Assembly: GCA_009838595.1 (NCBI GenBank)
Contig: VXRI01000250.1
Location: 3,449 to 10,623, forward strand
DNA: 7,175 nt
DNA from: Chloroflexota bacterium
GTDB taxonomy: Bacteria > Chloroflexota > Dehalococcoidia > Lucifugimonadales > JADFKI01
Direction of reading: 5' to 3'
The notes below the pieces were generated by a model. That model saw nothing but the letters and a program-made list of their open reading frames with translations. It made no database searches and was not told the origin of the DNA. The position numbers and the translations under genes were made by a program. Each line of letters opens with the position of its first letter. The stretch's first letter is position 1. Of the stretch, positions 5,742-7,175 are shown one piece after another.

Positions 5742-6736
5742 CTCGCAACAGACTCCGCCGGCTCTTCCACAAGGAAGTTCTCGTCGTACAGGTCGCTGAG
5801 GCGATCTACGAACTCCTGCGGTATCTCTTCAGCCTCTGCTGCCGCGGCGAACTCTTCGAGTTGCGGAATGTTCGTGATGTTGGGCAGCACGGATGCCACC
5901 ATACCGCCGGACAGCGCGAATCGTATGGCAATCTGCCCGATGGTCGCGTCTAGGCTTTCGGTCAAGAAGTCGAGTTGCGCTATCTTGGCAAGCGAAGTGT
6001 TCAGCCATTCCTGCCTGCGGTGGCTGCGATGGTCGCTCGCTTCAAACACCGTGTCCTTCGTGTATGTGCCGTCAAGCATTCCCGATGCGTGAGGAACTCG
6101 CGTTATCAGTCCCGTCTGCTGCTCAACTGCCATCGGAAACCAGACGCGCGCGGGGTCTTGTTCCAAGATGCTGTATATTACCTGCATCATCTGTGCTTCG
6201 CGGTATTGGATGGCTGCCGTGCCTTCTTCTTCCCAGCCGATGTCGGGTCCGATTGCAAAGCCGTAGTTCAGGATCTTGCCTTCATTTACCAGATCTTCCA
6301 GCGTCTCGAAGAGGTCATCGTTCTCGATGGCGTCCAACTTCGGATTGTGAAGCTGGTATAGGTCAATATAGTCGGTGTCAAGGCGGCGCAGGCTTTGCTC
6401 GCAAGCGTAGCGAATGAAGCCGGGCGTCCACTTTTGCGGGCGTTCCTGGTGTCCCTCACGAATGAACGGCGTGTAGAAATCGTAGCCGAACTTGGTGCCG
6501 ATGATGATGTCGTGACGCTGCCGTTTCAGTGCTTTCGCCACTATCTCCTCGCCGTAGCCATCGCCGTATGCGTCGCCCGTGTCGAAGAAGTTGATGCCGA
6601 GATCGAAAGCGTGCCGCATAAGATTTATGCCCTGCGGCTCCTCGATTTTGCCCCACCAGTTCATTGCGACTGTCCACGCGCCGAAACCAACTTCGGACAC
6701 ATTCAGATCGGTTTTGCCAAGTTGCCTGTACTTCAA
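5738..6736 (-). CDS. Aldo/keto reductase
   Basis: A 332-residue NAD(P)H-dependent oxidoreductase of the AKR superfamily (TIM barrel, cytoplasmic), close to the usual length. It begins MKYRQLGKTDLNVSEVGFGA, the typical N-terminus. The catalytic tetrad is complete: Asp52 and Tyr57 (FFDTGDAYGDGYGEE), Lys82 (GTKFGYD) and His130 (YQLHNP). IGQIAIRFAL and VLPNITNIPQLEEF near the C-terminus match the cofactor-binding region of the YajO/potassium-channel-beta-like group. The acidic end (EEIPQEFVDRLSDLYDENF) is common in that group. The start is TTG at 6736, because no ATG or GTG lies between it and the upstream in-frame TAA. GAGG precedes it with 9 nt spacing, and translation gives the expected family N-terminus. 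The substrate cannot be read. A GATAAT hexamer on the minus strand (plus 6799-6804) is a possible -10. Confidence 0.95.
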   Translation of the reverse strand: MKYRQLGKTDLNVSEVGFGAWTVAMNWWGKIEEPQGINLMRHAFDLGINFFDTGDAYGDGYGEEIVAKALKRQRHDIIIGTKFGYDFYTPFIREGHQERPQKWTPGFIRYACEQSLRRLDTDYIDLYQLHNPKLDAIENDDLFETLEDLVNEGKILNYGFAIGPDIGWEEEGTAAIQYREAQMMQVIYSILEQDPARVWFPMAVEQQTGLITRVPHASGMLDGTYTKDTVFEASDHRSHRRQEWLNTSLAKIAQLDFLTESLDATIGQIAIRFALSGGMVASVLPNITNIPQLEEFAAAAEAEEIPQEFVDRLSDLYDENFLVEEPAESVAS

Positions 6737-6815
6737 GGATCGCTGCCTCAGTTCTAATTGCTGATGATGTTAAATGGACGCACACGCCATCGTGAAGAAT
6801 TATCTGTCGGATTGC

Positions 6816-6841
6816 GCGCCGCTAAGTCCGTGTTACGGCGC
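6816..6841 (-). terminator. Stem-loop between the DUF1802 gene and the reductase
   Basis: GCGCCG (6816-6821) pairs with CGGCGC (6836-6841). TAA (6823-6825) pairs with TTA (6833-6835) after a single bulged C, leaving a 7-nt loop. This 9-bp G+C-rich hairpin lies about 20 nt after the DUF1802 stop on the minus strand. No T-run follows (GCAATCCG), so it is not a classical factor-independent terminator. It could be a 3'-end-stabilising or Rho-assisted structure. Confidence 0.35.
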
Positions 6842-6862
6842 TTTGGCGAACGCGCTACTTGC

Positions 6863-7175
6863 CTAGTTCAGCGCCGCGCGGATTACTTGCGCTTGCGCTT
6901 CGTATGCGTCGTCGCTAAGCACGGGCGTCATATCGCCCAAATGTACGTCTTCCGCAAGATCGACCCAAGACTTGCAACCGCCATATTCTCCGAGCACCGG
7001 CAGCGCTTGCGGTTGTTCCAGCGCGTACATTCGCAGCAGCGCAATCGTCAACGGCTGCTTGGGACGCCAGCGAAGGCGCTTGTTGGCGTAATCGGAAGTC
7101 CAAATGTGATACGGCGCGATCTCGTCCAGCGCAGTTTGCTCGCTGACTTCAAACTTGTCTGTAACCTCACACCAG
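6863..7175 (-). CDS. DUF1802 family protein, partial, N-terminus beyond the window
   Basis: On the minus strand the frame is open from the right edge of the window to a TAG at 6863-6865, giving the last 103 residues of a protein whose start lies outside. An internal Met at 7051 is not the true start, because conserved sequence continues upstream of it. Visible blocks are APYHIWTSDYANKRLRWRP, then KQPLTIALLRMYAL and EYGGCKSWVDL. As I recall them, DUF1802 proteins share an 'HiW...y...Rl.wkP..PL.v..lR.y.L' region followed by 'Y.GCkSWv.L'. The function of the family is not known to me. The C-terminus after CKSWV is acidic and ordinary. Family assignment is from memory of the pattern; the coding status is solid. 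Confidence 0.75.
   Translation of the reverse strand, partial: WCEVTDKFEVSEQTALDEIAPYHIWTSDYANKRLRWRPKQPLTIALLRMYALEQPQALPVLGEYGGCKSWVDLAEDVHLGDMTPVLSDDAYEAQAQVIRAALN

Noticed and set aside
6863..7051. 62-residue ORF beginning at Met 7051 as a complete small gene
   Set aside because: The same frame continues without a stop to the window edge and carries family-conserved sequence upstream of that Met, so it is the C-terminal end of a longer protein.
1..7175. tRNA, rRNA, CRISPR array, transposase or phage attachment site
   Set aside because: None was seen: no repeat-spacer pattern, no terminal inverted repeats around an ORF, no transposase motifs, and no tRNA-like segments in the few intergenic gaps.

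Overview
The window is a gene-dense stretch of bacterial DNA, moderately G+C rich by eye. It carries no mobile element, CRISPR array, tRNA or rRNA that I can see. The housekeeping genes are typical of bacteria using the MEP (non-mevalonate) isoprenoid pathway. The ispD-ispF-cysS order is known from actinobacteria and other Gram-positive-related lineages. Together with a DUF1802 gene, an EVE-domain gene and several TTG/GTG start options, it would fit an uncultured Chloroflexota-like (Dehalococcoidia/SAR202-type) bacterium. This taxonomic guess is inference and nothing here proves it.

Left half, minus strand (positions 3665 down to 1): an operon-like run reads ispD, ispF, cysS and then an FAD-linked oxidase that leaves the window before its end. 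ispD/ispF and ispF/cysS each overlap by 4 nt (ATGA junctions), and the oxidase starts 15 nt after the cysS stop. IspD and IspF catalyse two steps of the MEP pathway; CysS charges tRNA-Cys. The oxidase is probably co-transcribed but has no obvious functional link to the others.

Middle, plus strand: a divergent intergenic region of about 130 bp separates ispD from a plus-strand gene. Four copies of ACACTG spaced 12-13 nt apart span the ispD leader and 5' end, behind a weak candidate promoter. The plus-strand gene encodes a membrane-anchored alpha/beta hydrolase with a cysteine nucleophile motif (dienelactone hydrolase type) and a large helical insertion before its acid residue. About 290 bp of poorly explained DNA follows, with a possible 64-residue small ORF whose strong Shine-Dalgarno lies in the loop of an inverted repeat. 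Next is a stand-alone EVE-domain (PUA-like) protein.

Right part, minus strand: an aldo/keto reductase converges on the EVE gene and the two overlap by 4 nt at their stop codons. Upstream of it lies the C-terminal part of a DUF1802 protein that runs off the right end of the window. I saw no clear undescribed system. The best leads are the spaced ACACTG repeats, the hydrolase insertion, and the inverted repeat with the small ORF.
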